A DNA stretch of 64,000 nucleotides from Ketogulonicigenium vulgare WSH-001. GTDB taxonomy: Bacteria > Pseudomonadota > Alphaproteobacteria > Rhodobacterales > Rhodobacteraceae. Below are positions 8,812-18,431 of the stretch, in pieces (position 1 is the first letter of the stretch; every line of letters begins with the position of its first letter). The translations under genes were made by a program, and so were the position numbers. The notes beneath the pieces are model-generated. The model was not told where the DNA came from, made no database searches, and worked only from the letters and a program-made list of their open reading frames with translations. The stretch lies in the NCBI RefSeq assembly GCF_000223375.1, contig NC_017384.1, positions 62,001 to 126,000 of the forward strand, written 5' to 3'.

Positions 8812-10161
8812 ATGTTGAACGCTAAAAAACTTGCAGGGCTTGCGGCTTTTGCCGCGATGCTTGCCCTGCCAGCCCATGCACAGGAGGCTGAGGCCGCTGT
8901 CGAGGCTGTTGAGACCTACGGTCCCTCCTCGATGGATCTGGTCTATATCTTGAACTCGCTGATCATGCTGATCGGTGGTATTCTGGTGTTCTGGATGGCC
9001 GCTGGCTTTGCCATGCTGGAGGGCGGTCTGGTCCGCTCGAAGAACGTCACGATGCAGATGCTGAAGAACGTTTCGATGTTCGCCATCGCCTGCTTTATGT
9101 ATTACCTCGTCGGCTACATGATCATGTATCCGGGCGATGGCTGGATCATCGACGGCATCTTTGGCGTCATCGGCACCGCCAAACTGGAAGCTGTCGGCGT
9201 CGGCGCTGATGCGGTTGATGCCTATGACTATGCATCGACCTCGTCGGACTTCTTCTTCCAGGTCATGTTCTGCGCGACCACTGCCTCGATCGTGTCGGGC
9301 GCTGTGGCTGAACGTATCAAATTCGCACCTTTCATGGTCTTCACCATCGTGATGACCGCGCTGATCTATCCGGTCCAAGCGTCGTGGAAATGGGGCGGCG
9401 GCTTCCTGGACGCCATGGGCTTCCTGGACTTCGCAGGCTCGACCGTTGTGCACTCGGTCGGTGGCTGGGCGGCTTTGATGGGGATCATCATTCTGGGTCC
9501 GCGTCTGGGCAAATACAAAGATGGCAAAGTCATCGCCATGCCCGGCTCGAACCTGCCGCTGGCAACGCTGGGCACGTTCATCCTGTGGATGGGTTGGTTC
9601 GGCTTTAACGGTGCCTCGCAGCTGGCCTTCTCGGCTGTTGGCGATGCGGCTGACGTTGGCCGCGTGATGGCGAACACCAACGCAGGTGCCATTGGTGGCG
9701 CGCTGGCTGCGCTGATCCTGACCTCGGCCCTCTATCGCAAGCCTGACCTGACCATGGTGCTGAACGGCGCGCTGGCTGGCCTCGTCTCGGTCACTGCCGA
9801 GCCGCTGACCCCCGGCCTTGGTTCTGCCTCGCTGATCGGTGCCGTGGGCGGCGTGATCGTCGTGTTCGGTGTGTCCTTCCTGGACAAGCTGAAACTGGAC
9901 GACGTTGTCGGTGCGGTTCCGGTTCACCTGTTCGCCGGTATCTGGGGCACGATCGCCGTGACCTTCACCAACCCCGAAGCAACCCTCTGGGTGCAGCTCT
10001 ATTCGATCATCGTGGTTGGCCTGTTCACCATCATCGCATCGGGTATCGTCTGGCTGATCGTCAAAGCGGTCATGGGCCTGCGCGTCTCGCCCGAAGCTGA
10101 ACAAGTCGGTCTCGACAAATCGGAACTGGGCATGGAAGCCTATCCCGAATTCAGCAAATAA
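8812..10161 (+). CDS. amtB: Ammonium transporter AmtB
   Basis: The 449-residue inner-membrane ammonium channel has a cleavable signal peptide (cut after A-H-A, residue 23), as in other proteobacterial AmtBs, followed by about eleven membrane helices. The twin pore histidines are H214 (T-V-V-H-S-V-G-G) and H372 (V-P-V-H-L-F-A-G). The D-F-A-G-S-T and G-A-V-A-E-R motifs are intact. Codon use is strongly biased to C/G-ending optimal codons, suggesting high expression under nitrogen limitation. It is cotranscribed with glnK and ends at a strong bidirectional terminator. Confidence 0.95.
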   Translation: MLNAKKLAGLAAFAAMLALPAHAQEAEAAVEAVETYGPSSMDLVYILNSLIMLIGGILVFWMAAGFAMLEGGLVRSKNVTMQMLKNVSMFAIACFMYYLVGYMIMYPGDGWIIDGIFGVIGTAKLEAVGVGADAVDAYDYASTSSDFFFQVMFCATTASIVSGAVAERIKFAPFMVFTIVMTALIYPVQASWKWGGGFLDAMGFLDFAGSTVVHSVGGWAALMGIIILGPRLGKYKDGKVIAMPGSNLPLATLGTFILWMGWFGFNGASQLAFSAVGDAADVGRVMANTNAGAIGGALAALILTSALYRKPDLTMVLNGALAGLVSVTAEPLTPGLGSASLIGAVGGVIVVFGVSFLDKLKLDDVVGAVPVHLFAGIWGTIAVTFTNPEATLWVQLYSIIVVGLFTIIASGIVWLIVKAVMGLRVSPEAEQVGLDKSELGMEAYPEFSK

Positions 10162-10177
10162 GCTGATAGAACAAAGG

Positions 10178-10207
10178 AAAAGGCCCGCCGTTTGGCGGGC
10201 CTTTTTT
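10178..10207. terminator. Bidirectional Rho-independent terminator between amtB and the aminotransferase
   Basis: GGCCCGCC (10182-10189) and GGCGGGCC (10194-10201) form an 8-bp GC stem with a four-base loop. The stem is flanked by an A run on the left and six T on the right, so it can stop transcription of amtB from the left and of the convergent aminotransferase gene from the right. Confidence 0.9.
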
Positions 10208-10225
10208 ATGTCTAACCGGGCAGTT

Positions 10226-11410
10226 TTACGCGCCCGCTTTGACGATCGCTGCCGCCAGCAGGGGAATGGTGCGGGCGTTCAGGCCGGCAATGTTCATGCG
10301 GCTGTCGCCTACCATGTAAATCGCATCATCGGCCCGCATCGCCTCGACCTGCGCCGGGCTTGCGCCAATGCGCGAGAACATCCCGCGGTGATGCGCGATG
10401 AAGTCAAAGCGATCCGAATTGGTCAGGCGGCGCAGCTCGTCTGCGAGCTGCTTGCGCAGACCCAGCATGCCAAGGCGCACTTCCTCCAGCTCTGCTTGCC
10501 AGTCAGCGCGCAGTGCGGGGTCGGTCAGGATCATGCCGACGACGCGGGCGCCGTGATCGGGCGGGAAGGAGTAATTCTGGCGGTTCAGAAAGTTCAGCGT
10601 GCCCTGCGTGATGCCGGTGCGCGCAGCCTCGTCCGAGATCGCCATCAGAATCCCGGTGCGCTCGCGGTAGATGCCGAAGTTTTTCGAACAAGACGCCGCG
10701 ATCAGGCATTCGGGGAAGGCGGCGGCAACAGCGCGCGTCGCGGCGGCATCCTCGTCCAATCCATCGCCAAAGCCTTGATACGCAATATCGACCAGCGGCA
10801 CGGCACCGGCGGCTTTCACCGTTTCAATGATGACGGCCCATTGATCGGCGGTCGGGTTCGCGCCGGTCGGATTGTGGCAGCAACCATGCAGCAGCACGAC
10901 ATCGCCCGCCGCGACGGTTTTCAGATCGGCGATCATACCGTCGAAATCGAGACCGCGGGTCTCCTCGTCGAAATACCGGTAATCTTGGCGGGTCATGCCC
11001 AGATAATTGATGATCGAGGCATGGTTCGGCCAGCTGGGGTTCGACACCCAGATCTTGGCGCTGGGCGCGGCGAGTTTGATCAACTCTAGCGCCTGACGGA
11101 TCGCGCCAGTACCGCCGGGCGTGGCAATGCCCGCCACGCGGCCCCGTGCTACCGCGCCATCCAGAACCAGATCAACCATCGCGTCGATAAAGACCTGATC
11201 GCCGGATAGGGCGGTATAAACCTTGGTGTCTTGGCTTGCGACCAGACGACGCTCGGCCTCTTTTACCGCGCGCATGACGGGGGTGTGACCCTCGGCATCC
11301 TTATAAACGCCGACGCCCAAATCGACCTTGTTAGGGCGCGGGTCAGCACGATAAGCGGTGGTCAGCGACAGGATTTTGTCGGCGGGCTGTTCCTTGAGAT
11401 GCTCGAGCAT
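10226..11410 (-). CDS. Class I aromatic amino acid / aspartate aminotransferase (TyrB/AspC-like)
   Basis: The 394-residue PLP enzyme transfers amino groups between aromatic amino acids or aspartate and 2-oxoglutarate. The N-terminal V-D-L-G-V-G-V-Y-K-D, the G-C-C-H-N-P-T-G-A-N-P-T motif, K243 as Schiff-base lysine in S-C-S-K-N-F, and R-x-G-M-F-S near the C-terminus are all subgroup I-alpha hallmarks. The sequence does not settle whether aspartate or phenylalanine/tyrosine is preferred. Monocistronic; it shares the terminator with amtB. Confidence 0.9.
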   Translation of the reverse strand: MLEHLKEQPADKILSLTTAYRADPRPNKVDLGVGVYKDAEGHTPVMRAVKEAERRLVASQDTKVYTALSGDQVFIDAMVDLVLDGAVARGRVAGIATPGGTGAIRQALELIKLAAPSAKIWVSNPSWPNHASIINYLGMTRQDYRYFDEETRGLDFDGMIADLKTVAAGDVVLLHGCCHNPTGANPTADQWAVIIETVKAAGAVPLVDIAYQGFGDGLDEDAAATRAVAAAFPECLIAASCSKNFGIYRERTGILMAISDEAARTGITQGTLNFLNRQNYSFPPDHGARVVGMILTDPALRADWQAELEEVRLGMLGLRKQLADELRRLTNSDRFDFIAHHRGMFSRIGASPAQVEAMRADDAIYMVGDSRMNIAGLNARTIPLLAAAIVKAGA

Positions 11411-11511
11411 CAGTCTGTCCTTTGGCGGTGGAAGGCAGGCCTTCAGCCGCGTCGGGCAGGGGCAAGCCGGTCGCCCGTTGACCTAGCGCCCGCGAGGATC
11501 GGAAGCAAGAC

Positions 11512-11985
11512 TTAGCCGTGGTCCTTCAGCAGGCGCTGCTTTTGACGATCCCAGTCGCGCTTGGCCTCGGACTCGCGCTTGTCATGCAGCTTTTTGCCCT
11601 TGGCGATGGCGATCTTGATCTTGATGCGGCCGACGTCGTTGAAATACAGCACCAGCGGGACGATGGTCATGCCCTCGCGCTGGGTGGCGTTCCATAGGCG
11701 CGCCAGTTCCTTGCGCTTGACCAGCAGCTTGCGGTGGCGGCGCTCCTCGTGACCCCAGGTGCGGGCAGGCTCGTAGGGGGCGATATAGCCGTTGATCAGC
11801 CACAACTCGCCATTTTCGACCGAGGCATAGCTTTCCGCGATATTCGCCTTGCCGGTGCGCAGGGATTTCACCTCGGATCCGGTCAGCACGATACCGCATT
11901 CCAGATCCTCTTCGATCTGGTAATCAAACCGCGCGCGGCGGTTTTCTGCGAGGACTTGGTAGTTGGTGTTTTTATCCTTGGCCAT
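11512..11985 (-). CDS. smpB: SsrA-binding protein SmpB
   Basis: The 157-residue tmRNA-binding protein delivers SsrA RNA to stalled ribosomes for trans-translation. Landmarks are N-R-R-A-R-F-D-Y near the N-terminus, the [13 protein letters not shown] motif, and the basic C-terminal tail (K-K-x-H-D-K-R then W-D-R-Q-K) that mimics mRNA in the decoding path. Length is normal. The tmRNA gene itself is not in the window. It stands alone, divergent from a cytochrome c gene. Confidence 0.95.
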   Translation of the reverse strand: MAKDKNTNYQVLAENRRARFDYQIEEDLECGIVLTGSEVKSLRTGKANIAESYASVENGELWLINGYIAPYEPARTWGHEERRHRKLLVKRKELARLWNATQREGMTIVPLVLYFNDVGRIKIKIAIAKGKKLHDKRESEAKRDWDRQKQRLLKDHG

Positions 11986-12184
11986 GCTGTCGCAGATAGG
12001 GATTTCGCGGGATTAAGTCCAGTGGGCGCGGGGCGGCTGCTGTGGCTTTGATACCCAATTGCCTGATCTCGCAACAGGTTGAAGGGCCAAGCCCTTTGAA
12101 ATCCGTTAACGAGGAATTATCTGCGCATCGAATCGGCTTGCCCTTCGGGGCGGCCAAATGTGGGGAAGTGCCGTGTCGGGATTG

Positions 12185-12625
12185 ATGTCAAAGCTGGTGC
12201 GCCCCGCGGCGCTGTTCGCCATGACGATGATGGGCGCTGGCGTAGCCGCGCCTGTCTTTGCGGCCGACCCCGAGGCCGGTGCCCGCAGCTTTGCGCGCCA
12301 ATGCACCAGTTGCCATGTGCTGCGCGATGATGGCGGGCGCATGTTGGTCGGCACGGGCGCACGTACCGGCCCGAACCTGTTTGGCCTCGCCCGCCGCCCC
12401 GCCGGCACTGCCGAGGGCTTTGTCTATAGCACCGCAATGCAGCAATTGGCTGCGCGGACCATGCTGTGGGACGAGCCGAGCTTTGTCGCCTTTGTCACCG
12501 GCCCGGGCCCGTTCTTGCAGCAGCGACTTAGTGATCGGCGCGCCAACAGCCGGATGGCTTTTGTCGTATCAAATCCAGCGGATGCAGCGGATCTGTGGGC
12601 TTACCTCAGCGGACTTGGCAATTAG
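12185..12625 (+). CDS. Periplasmic monoheme c-type cytochrome (class I)
   Basis: The 146-residue protein has a signal peptide (about 1-26, cut after V-F-A), a heme attachment site CTSCH (40-44), the post-heme T-G-P-N-L-F-G-L motif seen in cytochrome c2/c552 relatives, and M124 (N-S-R-M-A-F) as probable sixth heme ligand. It should act as a soluble periplasmic electron carrier. An in-frame ATG at 12158 adds nine residues; 12185 is preferred because the basic n-region of the signal peptide begins there. Which oxidase or dehydrogenase it serves is not shown. Confidence 0.85.
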   Translation: MSKLVRPAALFAMTMMGAGVAAPVFAADPEAGARSFARQCTSCHVLRDDGGRMLVGTGARTGPNLFGLARRPAGTAEGFVYSTAMQQLAARTMLWDEPSFVAFVTGPGPFLQQRLSDRRANSRMAFVVSNPADAADLWAYLSGLGN

Positions 12626-12677
12626 GTTGATCTGCGCCCCCGGCGGCGTAGTATGCCCCTGAAACAAGGAGAGCGTG

Positions 12678-13178
12678 ATGGACCTTATGGTATTTGGGGC
12701 GCTGCTGGTTGGGGTGATGGCCGCCGGTATTTCGGGAATGCTGTTCCAACCGGGCAATTGGTACACGGCGCTGCGCAAGCCGTCATGGACGCCGCCGCCC
12801 ATCGCTTTTCCCATCGCATGGACCGTGCTTTATCTGCTGATGTGTGTTGCAGGCGCGCGCGTGGCCGGAAAGTCCGGCGCGGATGTGGCGCTGGCCTTTA
12901 TGGCGGGTCAGTTGGCCGTGAATGTCCTGTGGACGCCGGTCTTTTTTGGCCTGCACCGCATCCGCATCGGCATGGGCGTCATCATCCTGCTGTGGCTGAT
13001 GGTGCTGGGCACGCTGGTGCTGCATTGGCGGATCGACTGGCTGGCGGGGCTGATGTTGGTGCCCTATCTGGTCTGGCTGACCTATGCCGCCGCGCTGAAC
13101 CTGATGATCATTCGCCTGAACCCGTTCGTGGTGCCGATTGATCCGGGGCAGCTGCGCGTGGGTGAAAGCGGCAGATAG
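12678..13178 (+). CDS. tspO: TspO/MBR family tryptophan-rich sensory protein
   Basis: The 166-residue protein has five membrane helices with the family markers P-S-W-T-P-P-P in the first loop, an A-W-T-V-L-Y-L helix, N-V-L-W-T-P-V-F-F and a final W-L-T-Y-A-A-A-L-N helix. TspO binds tetrapyrroles; in Rhodobacter it tunes pigment gene expression with oxygen. A ribosome site (AAGGAGAG, 12666-12673) precedes GTG at 12675 and ATG at 12678; the ATG is chosen. It lies 52 bases after the cytochrome c gene and converges on the dipeptidase gene twelve bases later. Confidence 0.9.
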   Translation: MDLMVFGALLVGVMAAGISGMLFQPGNWYTALRKPSWTPPPIAFPIAWTVLYLLMCVAGARVAGKSGADVALAFMAGQLAVNVLWTPVFFGLHRIRIGMGVIILLWLMVLGTLVLHWRIDWLAGLMLVPYLVWLTYAAALNLMIIRLNPFVVPIDPGQLRVGESGR

Positions 13179-13190
13179 GGGATGGGGCGC

Positions 13191-14246
13191 TTAGGCGCCC
13201 CACGTTCTTTCCAGCAGGCCGAGCCAGTTCTTGTGGCTGATCTTTTCGATCAGTGCCGCATCATAGCCATGCTGGCGCATCTGGTCGAAAAAGGCGGGCA
13301 TCCCCGCGACGTCCGACAGCACATCGGGCACCTGCGCACCGTCAAAATCGGAACCAAGGCCGATGTGATCCTCGCCCAGCACGCTGATCAGATGGTCGAG
13401 GTGGCGCAGCATCTGCTCCCAACCGACGCCCGCGCGCGATCCCGTGCCAAGGAAAGCCGTCGCATAGTTCAGGCCCACCATGCCGCCGCTGTCGCGGATC
13501 ATACCCAGCTGGCGATCCGTCAGATTGCGGGCGGATGGCGTCACCGCATGGGCATTGGAATGGGTCGCAACCAGCGGCGCATTCGATAGGGCCGCGACAT
13601 CGTTAAAGCCAGCCTCGTTCAGATGTGACAGATCCAGCATGATTTTCAGATCGTTACAGGCTTTGACCAACCGCTTGCCCGCATCCGTCAGGCCGGGGCC
13701 GGTATCGGGGGTCGACGGATAGGCAAAAGGCACGCCATGGCCAAAGGCGGTCGGGCGGCTCCAGACCGGCCCCAGCGAGCGTAGCCCCATGGCGTGAAAG
13801 GCGTAAAGCGCGTCAAGATCCGTGTCGATCGCCTCGGCCCCTTCCATATGCATAATGCCCGCGATACGGCCCGCGGACAGCGCGGCATGCAAATCGGTTG
13901 TGCTGCGGATGATGCTGAAATCACCCGGGGCCAGACGCTCCATCGCCAGCAGATGGCCCGCTTGCTGCACGGCAATCGCCTGCGCGTAATCCAATTCCAG
14001 CGGCGGCGGCAGCGGCATCGTATAGCTGGGGCTGGTCAGCATCGCATCCATATCCAGCGCTGGCATATCTGCGCGCGGCGAAGGGATATAAATCGCAAAG
14101 AACCCGCCGACAAAGCCGCCCGCCCGCATCCGGGGCAGATCAAGCTGGCCTTTGCCATCGCCCTCTAGCCATAGCTTGTCGCGCTGAGGATGGGCGCTCA
14201 TGCGCAGCAGGAAATCGTTATGGCCATCGAATACGGGAATTGTCAT
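13191..14246 (-). CDS. Membrane dipeptidase family (M19, renal dipeptidase-like) metallopeptidase
   Basis: The 351-residue enzyme carries all M19 zinc-site motifs: F-D-G-H-N-D at the N-terminus, a metal-bridging glutamate in M-H-M-E-G-A, D-L-S-H-L-N, A-T-H-S-N-A-H-A-V, and I-G-L-G-S-D-F-D-G. It should hydrolyse dipeptides, possibly with D-residues. No signal peptide is visible, so it is probably cytoplasmic despite the family name. It is the last gene of a dapA-idi-dipeptidase run, 14 bases after idi. Confidence 0.9.
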   Translation of the reverse strand: MTIPVFDGHNDFLLRMSAHPQRDKLWLEGDGKGQLDLPRMRAGGFVGGFFAIYIPSPRADMPALDMDAMLTSPSYTMPLPPPLELDYAQAIAVQQAGHLLAMERLAPGDFSIIRSTTDLHAALSAGRIAGIMHMEGAEAIDTDLDALYAFHAMGLRSLGPVWSRPTAFGHGVPFAYPSTPDTGPGLTDAGKRLVKACNDLKIMLDLSHLNEAGFNDVAALSNAPLVATHSNAHAVTPSARNLTDRQLGMIRDSGGMVGLNYATAFLGTGSRAGVGWEQMLRHLDHLISVLGEDHIGLGSDFDGAQVPDVLSDVAGMPAFFDQMRQHGYDAALIEKISHKNWLGLLERTWGA

Positions 14247-14260
14247 GGGAAATGTCCGGG

Positions 14261-14794
14261 TTAGGTCTGTGCCTCACCGAAAATCGAATCCCGGTGCTGA
14301 TCAAGGTAAATGTTCAGCCAAGGGGTGAATTGCGCGGGATTATCCCGCCGCGCGGCATCCAGATCGGGCAGGGACATCCAGCGGTAATCGGCGACCTCGT
14401 CAGGATCGGGCGCGATCTGCAGATCATCCGGCGCGGTGGCGGTGAAAATCGCGACATCTTCATGTTCGGTCAGACCGCCGCCGACATCGGCGCGGTAAGT
14501 GACGCGTCCACGCAACACGGGATCAAGGCCGGTGATGCCCATTTCCTCGCGCAATCGCCGCAGCGCGCAGGCATGATCGCTCTCGCCCGCATGGGGATGC
14601 GTGCAGACGGTATTCGTCCAGCGCAGTGGCGTGTGGTATTTTCCGGCGGCACGCTGCTGCATCAGGATCTGGCCCGCCCGCAGCACGAACACGCTGATCG
14701 CCGGATGCAAAAGCCCGCGGTGATGCACCGCGAGCTTGTCGACCGCCACCAGGCGGCCATCCACCCAAGCCAGGATGTCAGAGGAGCTCTGCAT
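14261..14794 (-). CDS. idi: Isopentenyl-diphosphate delta-isomerase, type I
   Basis: The 177-residue Nudix-fold enzyme interconverts IPP and DMAPP for isoprenoid (quinone, carotenoid) synthesis. The catalytic cysteine lies in T-N-T-V-C-T-H-P, the substrate-binding Q-Q-R-A-x-x-K-Y-H is upstream, R-R-L-R-E-E-M-G is the Nudix-like helix, and the glutamate of L-T-E-H-E-D-V completes the site. The start overlaps the end of dapA by 17 bases. Confidence 0.92.
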   Translation of the reverse strand: MQSSSDILAWVDGRLVAVDKLAVHHRGLLHPAISVFVLRAGQILMQQRAAGKYHTPLRWTNTVCTHPHAGESDHACALRRLREEMGITGLDPVLRGRVTYRADVGGGLTEHEDVAIFTATAPDDLQIAPDPDEVADYRWMSLPDLDAARRDNPAQFTPWLNIYLDQHRDSIFGEAQT

Positions 14795-15647
14795 GAACCA
14801 TGGCGGCGCGGATCGCGTCTTTGGTGCTGTCCAGCAGTTCGGTCAGGGGCGAGCGCACTTCGGCGCTGCACAGGCCCAGCAGCGACATGGCATATTTCGA
14901 CCCGGCGACGCCCGGCTCGATAAAGATCGCCTCGTGCAGGGGCATCAGACGGTCCTGATAGGTCAGGGCGGTGGCGTAATCGCCCGCTAGCGTCGCGGCC
15001 TGCATCTGCGCGCACAGGCGCGGCGCAACGTTTGCAGTGACCGAGATGCAGCCAACCCCGCCCATGGCGTTAAAGCCGACAGCGGTGCCATCCTCGCCGG
15101 ACAGTTGCACGAAATCATGACCGCAGCTTTGGCGCTGTTTGGCCACGCGCGACAGATCACCCGTGGCGTCTTTGACGCCGACGATCATCGGATGCTTGGC
15201 CAACTCGCCCATCGTGGCGGGCATCATATCGATGACCGAACGGGGCGGGATGTTGTAAATGATGATCGGCAGGCCAACTTCGGCGACGGCATGGAAATGC
15301 GCCAGCAGACCGCGCTGCGTCGGCTTGTTGTAATAGGGGGTCACAACCAGCGCGGCGGCGGCCCCTGCGGTCTTTGCAGCCTCTGTCAGGCGCACGGCCT
15401 CGATCGTGTTGTTGGAACCTGCGCCTGCGACAACCGGCACACGGCCAGCCGCGATTTCGATCACGGTGGCGACGACCAGGTCATGTTCCTCGTGGCTGAG
15501 GGTCGGGCTCTCGCCCGTGGTGCCGACGGGAACAAGACCGTTCGAGCCCTCGTTGATCTGCCACTCGACCAGCTTTTTCAGCGTGTCCAGATCCACCTTG
15601 CCGTCCTTGAACGGTGTAACAAGTGCTGGGAGTGAACCCTTGATCAT
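14778..15647 (-). CDS. dapA: 4-hydroxy-tetrahydrodipicolinate synthase
   Basis: The 289-residue TIM-barrel aldolase condenses pyruvate with aspartate semialdehyde, the first step to diaminopimelate and lysine. The Schiff-base lysine is K159 in [18 protein letters not shown] binds the pyruvate carboxylate, and the Y-N-I-P-P-R tyrosine completes the triad. A good ribosome site (AAAGGAAG) precedes the ATG. First gene of the run with idi and the dipeptidase; divergent from slt. Confidence 0.95.
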   Translation of the reverse strand: MIKGSLPALVTPFKDGKVDLDTLKKLVEWQINEGSNGLVPVGTTGESPTLSHEEHDLVVATVIEIAAGRVPVVAGAGSNNTIEAVRLTEAAKTAGAAAALVVTPYYNKPTQRGLLAHFHAVAEVGLPIIIYNIPPRSVIDMMPATMGELAKHPMIVGVKDATGDLSRVAKQRQSCGHDFVQLSGEDGTAVGFNAMGGVGCISVTANVAPRLCAQMQAATLAGDYATALTYQDRLMPLHEAIFIEPGVAGSKYAMSLLGLCSAEVRSPLTELLDSTKDAIRAAMVHAELL

Positions 15648-15779
15648 GACGCGCTTCCTTTGATGGGCCAGCCAACCCGGCTGACCGTTGAGTCGAATGG
15701 GCGGAAACTAGTCCGCTTCACGCCGATTGCCAAGTTTGTGAGTTGCCTGCAAGAAGGCGTAAACTACTCTGGCCGCGCT

Positions 15780-17780
15780 ATGCAGAAATTCATCCGAAAA
15801 ACACTTGGAATTTTGACGCTGATGCTGGCCGCACCCGCAGCCGGGCAGGCGCAGCACGCGTTCCAGCCCGTGATTGCGGCCGCCGACAATGGCGATTGGC
15901 TGGCCGCGACCGTGAACGCCGCCCCGCAGGGGCAGGTGGCGGTGGATGTTGTCACATGGCTGCGCCTGCGCGCGGGCGAGGGGACATTCACGGAGGCCGC
16001 TGCCTTTTTGGACACGCACCCCGATTGGCCCGCCCGCGAGGGCCTGCGCGCCAGCGCCGAGGAGTTGATCCCCGCCGGATATGACGCCAGCGCCGTGCTG
16101 GCGTTCTTTGCCGAGGCGCCGCCCCAAACCGCGACCGGCGCCCTGCGCTATGCCGAGGCGCTGACAACCCTTGGCCGCGGGGCCGAGGCGCAGACGGCAA
16201 TCATTGCCGCTTGGGTCGGTCTGGGTCTGGACGAGCTGGGCGAGGCGGCGCTGCTTTCCGCGCATTCCGATTTGCTGGCACCCCGCATCTGGCAGCGGGT
16301 CGATGCGATGCTGTGGCGCTGGCGTGTCAGCGATGCGCAGCGCCTGCTGCCGCTGCTGGACGCGGATCACCAAAAGCTGGCCGCCGCCCGCATTGCCCTG
16401 ATCCGCAACGCCGATGATCAACAGGCGCGGCTGCTGGATGTGCCGCAGACACTGACTGCGGACCCCGGCCTTGCCTATGACCGCTTTAACCGTTTGGCCG
16501 ATAGCGGCAATTATTCCGAGGCGATCGGCGTGATCGAGGCGCGCTCGCATTCCGCCGAAAGCCTGGGGCAGCCTTTTCGCTGGGCGTCATGGCGCGGCCA
16601 GCTTGCGCGGTGGCTGATGCGCGAGGGGCGGGCGGATGACGCCTATCTGGTTGCCACGCGCCATCATCTGGGGCCGGATCAGGCCAGCGCGATGGCTGAT
16701 CTGGAATGGGTCGCGGGCTATGTCGCCCTGCGCCATATGAATGATGCCGCCCTTGCACAGCAGCATTTCGCCCGCGTGGCCGAGATATCCACCGGCCCGA
16801 TCAGCCTGGCCCGCGCTGGCTATTGGCAGGGCCGCGCCGCCGCCGCGCTGGGCGCGGATGCGACCCCGTTCTATACCGCCGCTGCCCAGCATCAGACCGC
16901 TTTTTACGGTCTGCTCGCCGCCGAAGAACTTGGCCTGCCGCTGGATGAAAATCTGTCGGGGCGCGAGCAATTTGGCAATTGGCGCGAGGGGTCTTTCCTG
17001 CAAAACGACCTGACCCGCGCTATGTTGATGCTGCTGGCGGCCGAGGATCGTGGCAAGGCGGTGCTGTTCGCGGTGAAACTGGGGCAAACCCTGTCCCGCC
17101 CCGATCTGGGCCAGCTTGGCGCATTGCTGGCGGATATGGACGAGCCGTTTTTGGCCGTGCTGGTCGGGAAAACGGCGGCAGAGCGGGGGATCATCCTGCC
17201 CTCGATCTATTATCCCGTCCATCCGCTGGTGCAGCTTGACCTGCCCGCCGCGCCAGAGCTTGCGCTGTCGATCGCGCGGCGCGAAAGCGAGTTTAACCCC
17301 ATCGTCGGCAGTCCCGTCGGTGCGCTGGGCCTGATGCAATTGATGCCCGGCACTGCCGAGGAAATGGCCCGCGCGCTGGGCGAGCCCTATGAGCGCGCCC
17401 GCCTGACATCCGACTGGCGCTATAACGCCCGCCTTGGCGCGCGCTATCTGGCGGATCTCGAGCTGCGCTTTGGCGCATCGCCGGTGCTGATCGCGGTGGG
17501 CTATAACGCGGGGCCGGGGCGGGTAAACCAATGGGTCAGTGCGCGCGGCGATCCGCGCGATGACGGGGTGGATGTGATCGATTGGATCGAAAACATCCCG
17601 TTTACCGAGACGCGCAACTACGTCATGCGGGTCACCGAATCGATCCCTGTCTATCACGCGCGTCTGACAGCGGCGGGCGATACGCCAGCGCCAGTGTCGT
17701 TTTCACAGTTGTTGCAGGGCACCAAACCCGTGCCGCGCCCCCCGCTGCGCCCAATACGCGCGGCAGAAATGCGACAATAG
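15780..17780 (+). CDS. slt: Soluble lytic murein transglycosylase (Slt70-like, GH23)
   Basis: The 666-residue periplasmic enzyme cleaves glycan strands to 1,6-anhydromuropeptides. It has a signal peptide (about 1-22, after A-G-Q-A), a long alpha-superhelical region, and a C-terminal GH23 domain with catalytic E502 in A-R-R-E-S-E-F-N-P. This is followed by G-L-M-Q-L-M-P-G-T-A and the late A-V-G-Y-N-A-G-P-G-R motif. An open frame extends 40 codons upstream but does not look coding; the ATG at 15780 opens on the signal peptide. The ribosome site is weak. Confidence 0.92.
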   Translation: MQKFIRKTLGILTLMLAAPAAGQAQHAFQPVIAAADNGDWLAATVNAAPQGQVAVDVVTWLRLRAGEGTFTEAAAFLDTHPDWPAREGLRASAEELIPAGYDASAVLAFFAEAPPQTATGALRYAEALTTLGRGAEAQTAIIAAWVGLGLDELGEAALLSAHSDLLAPRIWQRVDAMLWRWRVSDAQRLLPLLDADHQKLAAARIALIRNADDQQARLLDVPQTLTADPGLAYDRFNRLADSGNYSEAIGVIEARSHSAESLGQPFRWASWRGQLARWLMREGRADDAYLVATRHHLGPDQASAMADLEWVAGYVALRHMNDAALAQQHFARVAEISTGPISLARAGYWQGRAAAALGADATPFYTAAAQHQTAFYGLLAAEELGLPLDENLSGREQFGNWREGSFLQNDLTRAMLMLLAAEDRGKAVLFAVKLGQTLSRPDLGQLGALLADMDEPFLAVLVGKTAAERGIILPSIYYPVHPLVQLDLPAAPELALSIARRESEFNPIVGSPVGALGLMQLMPGTAEEMARALGEPYERARLTSDWRYNARLGARYLADLELRFGASPVLIAVGYNAGPGRVNQWVSARGDPRDDGVDVIDWIENIPFTETRNYVMRVTESIPVYHARLTAAGDTPAPVSFSQLLQGTKPVPRPPLRPIRAAEMRQ

Positions 17781-17860
17781 AGGTCGTTTTTTACGCCTTT
17801 TCCACCATGCCCCCCGCCGGTACCGTTGAACAGCTGTCCGGCTGGGTCTAGGTGTTAGAT

Positions 17861-18322
17861 ATGATCACCCAAAAGATGAAATACGCACTCAAGGCCCTTA
17901 TGGTCTTGGCTGATGCCAAGGCCGAAGGCATTGCGGCCATGCGGATCGAGGAAATCGCCCGCAGGTCCGACACGCCCAAGCGGTTCTTGGAACATATTTT
18001 GCTGGAATTGCGCAACGCGGGGGTGATCGCCTCGATCCGGGGGCGCGCGGGCGGCTATACGCTGATCAAAGAGCCGGAGGCCGTGCAACTGTCGCAGATG
18101 CTGCGCTTGATCGATGGGCCGATCGCACCGCTGCCTTGCCTGTCGCGCAGTGCCTATCAGCGCTGCGAAGATTGCTCGGATGAGGCGACATGCCGTTTGC
18201 GCCGCGCGTTTTCCGAAGTGTTCTGGTCCTATCTGGTGATCATCGATTCGCTGACTTTGGCCGATCTGATCGCGCAGCCCGCCGTTGTGGCGCAGGTCAT
18301 CGCATCGCCCGAACCGGCTTGA
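17861..18322 (+). CDS. Rrf2 family transcriptional regulator with a four-cysteine cluster
   Basis: The 153-residue regulator has an N-terminal winged helix (M-K-Y-A-L-K-A-L-M; K-R-F-L-E-H-I-L recognition region; R-G-R-A-G-G-Y wing). The C-terminal half holds C93, C102, C105 and C111 (C-x8-C-x2-C-x5-C), the region where IscR, NsrR and RirA hold an Fe-S cluster. It probably senses iron, NO or redox state through such a cluster. The ATG at 17861 matches the usual family start; a GTG at 17852 is possible. It stands alone after slt, so no target is suggested by context. Confidence 0.88.
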   Translation: MITQKMKYALKALMVLADAKAEGIAAMRIEEIARRSDTPKRFLEHILLELRNAGVIASIRGRAGGYTLIKEPEAVQLSQMLRLIDGPIAPLPCLSRSAYQRCEDCSDEATCRLRRAFSEVFWSYLVIIDSLTLADLIAQPAVVAQVIASPEPA

Positions 18323-18431
18323 GGCTTTCGACGTATGGTCAAGTGGCATTGTGATAAAATGCCTCTGGACAGGCCTGCGCGTGTCGCCTAGAAGGCCCCT
18401 ACCCAACAGGCCAACGCGCTTGTGAACCGGT

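Noticed and set aside
8806..10104. 432-codon open frame on the minus strand, rich in His/Asp/Arg
   Set aside because: Exact antisense of amtB; its composition is that of a reverse-complemented membrane protein.
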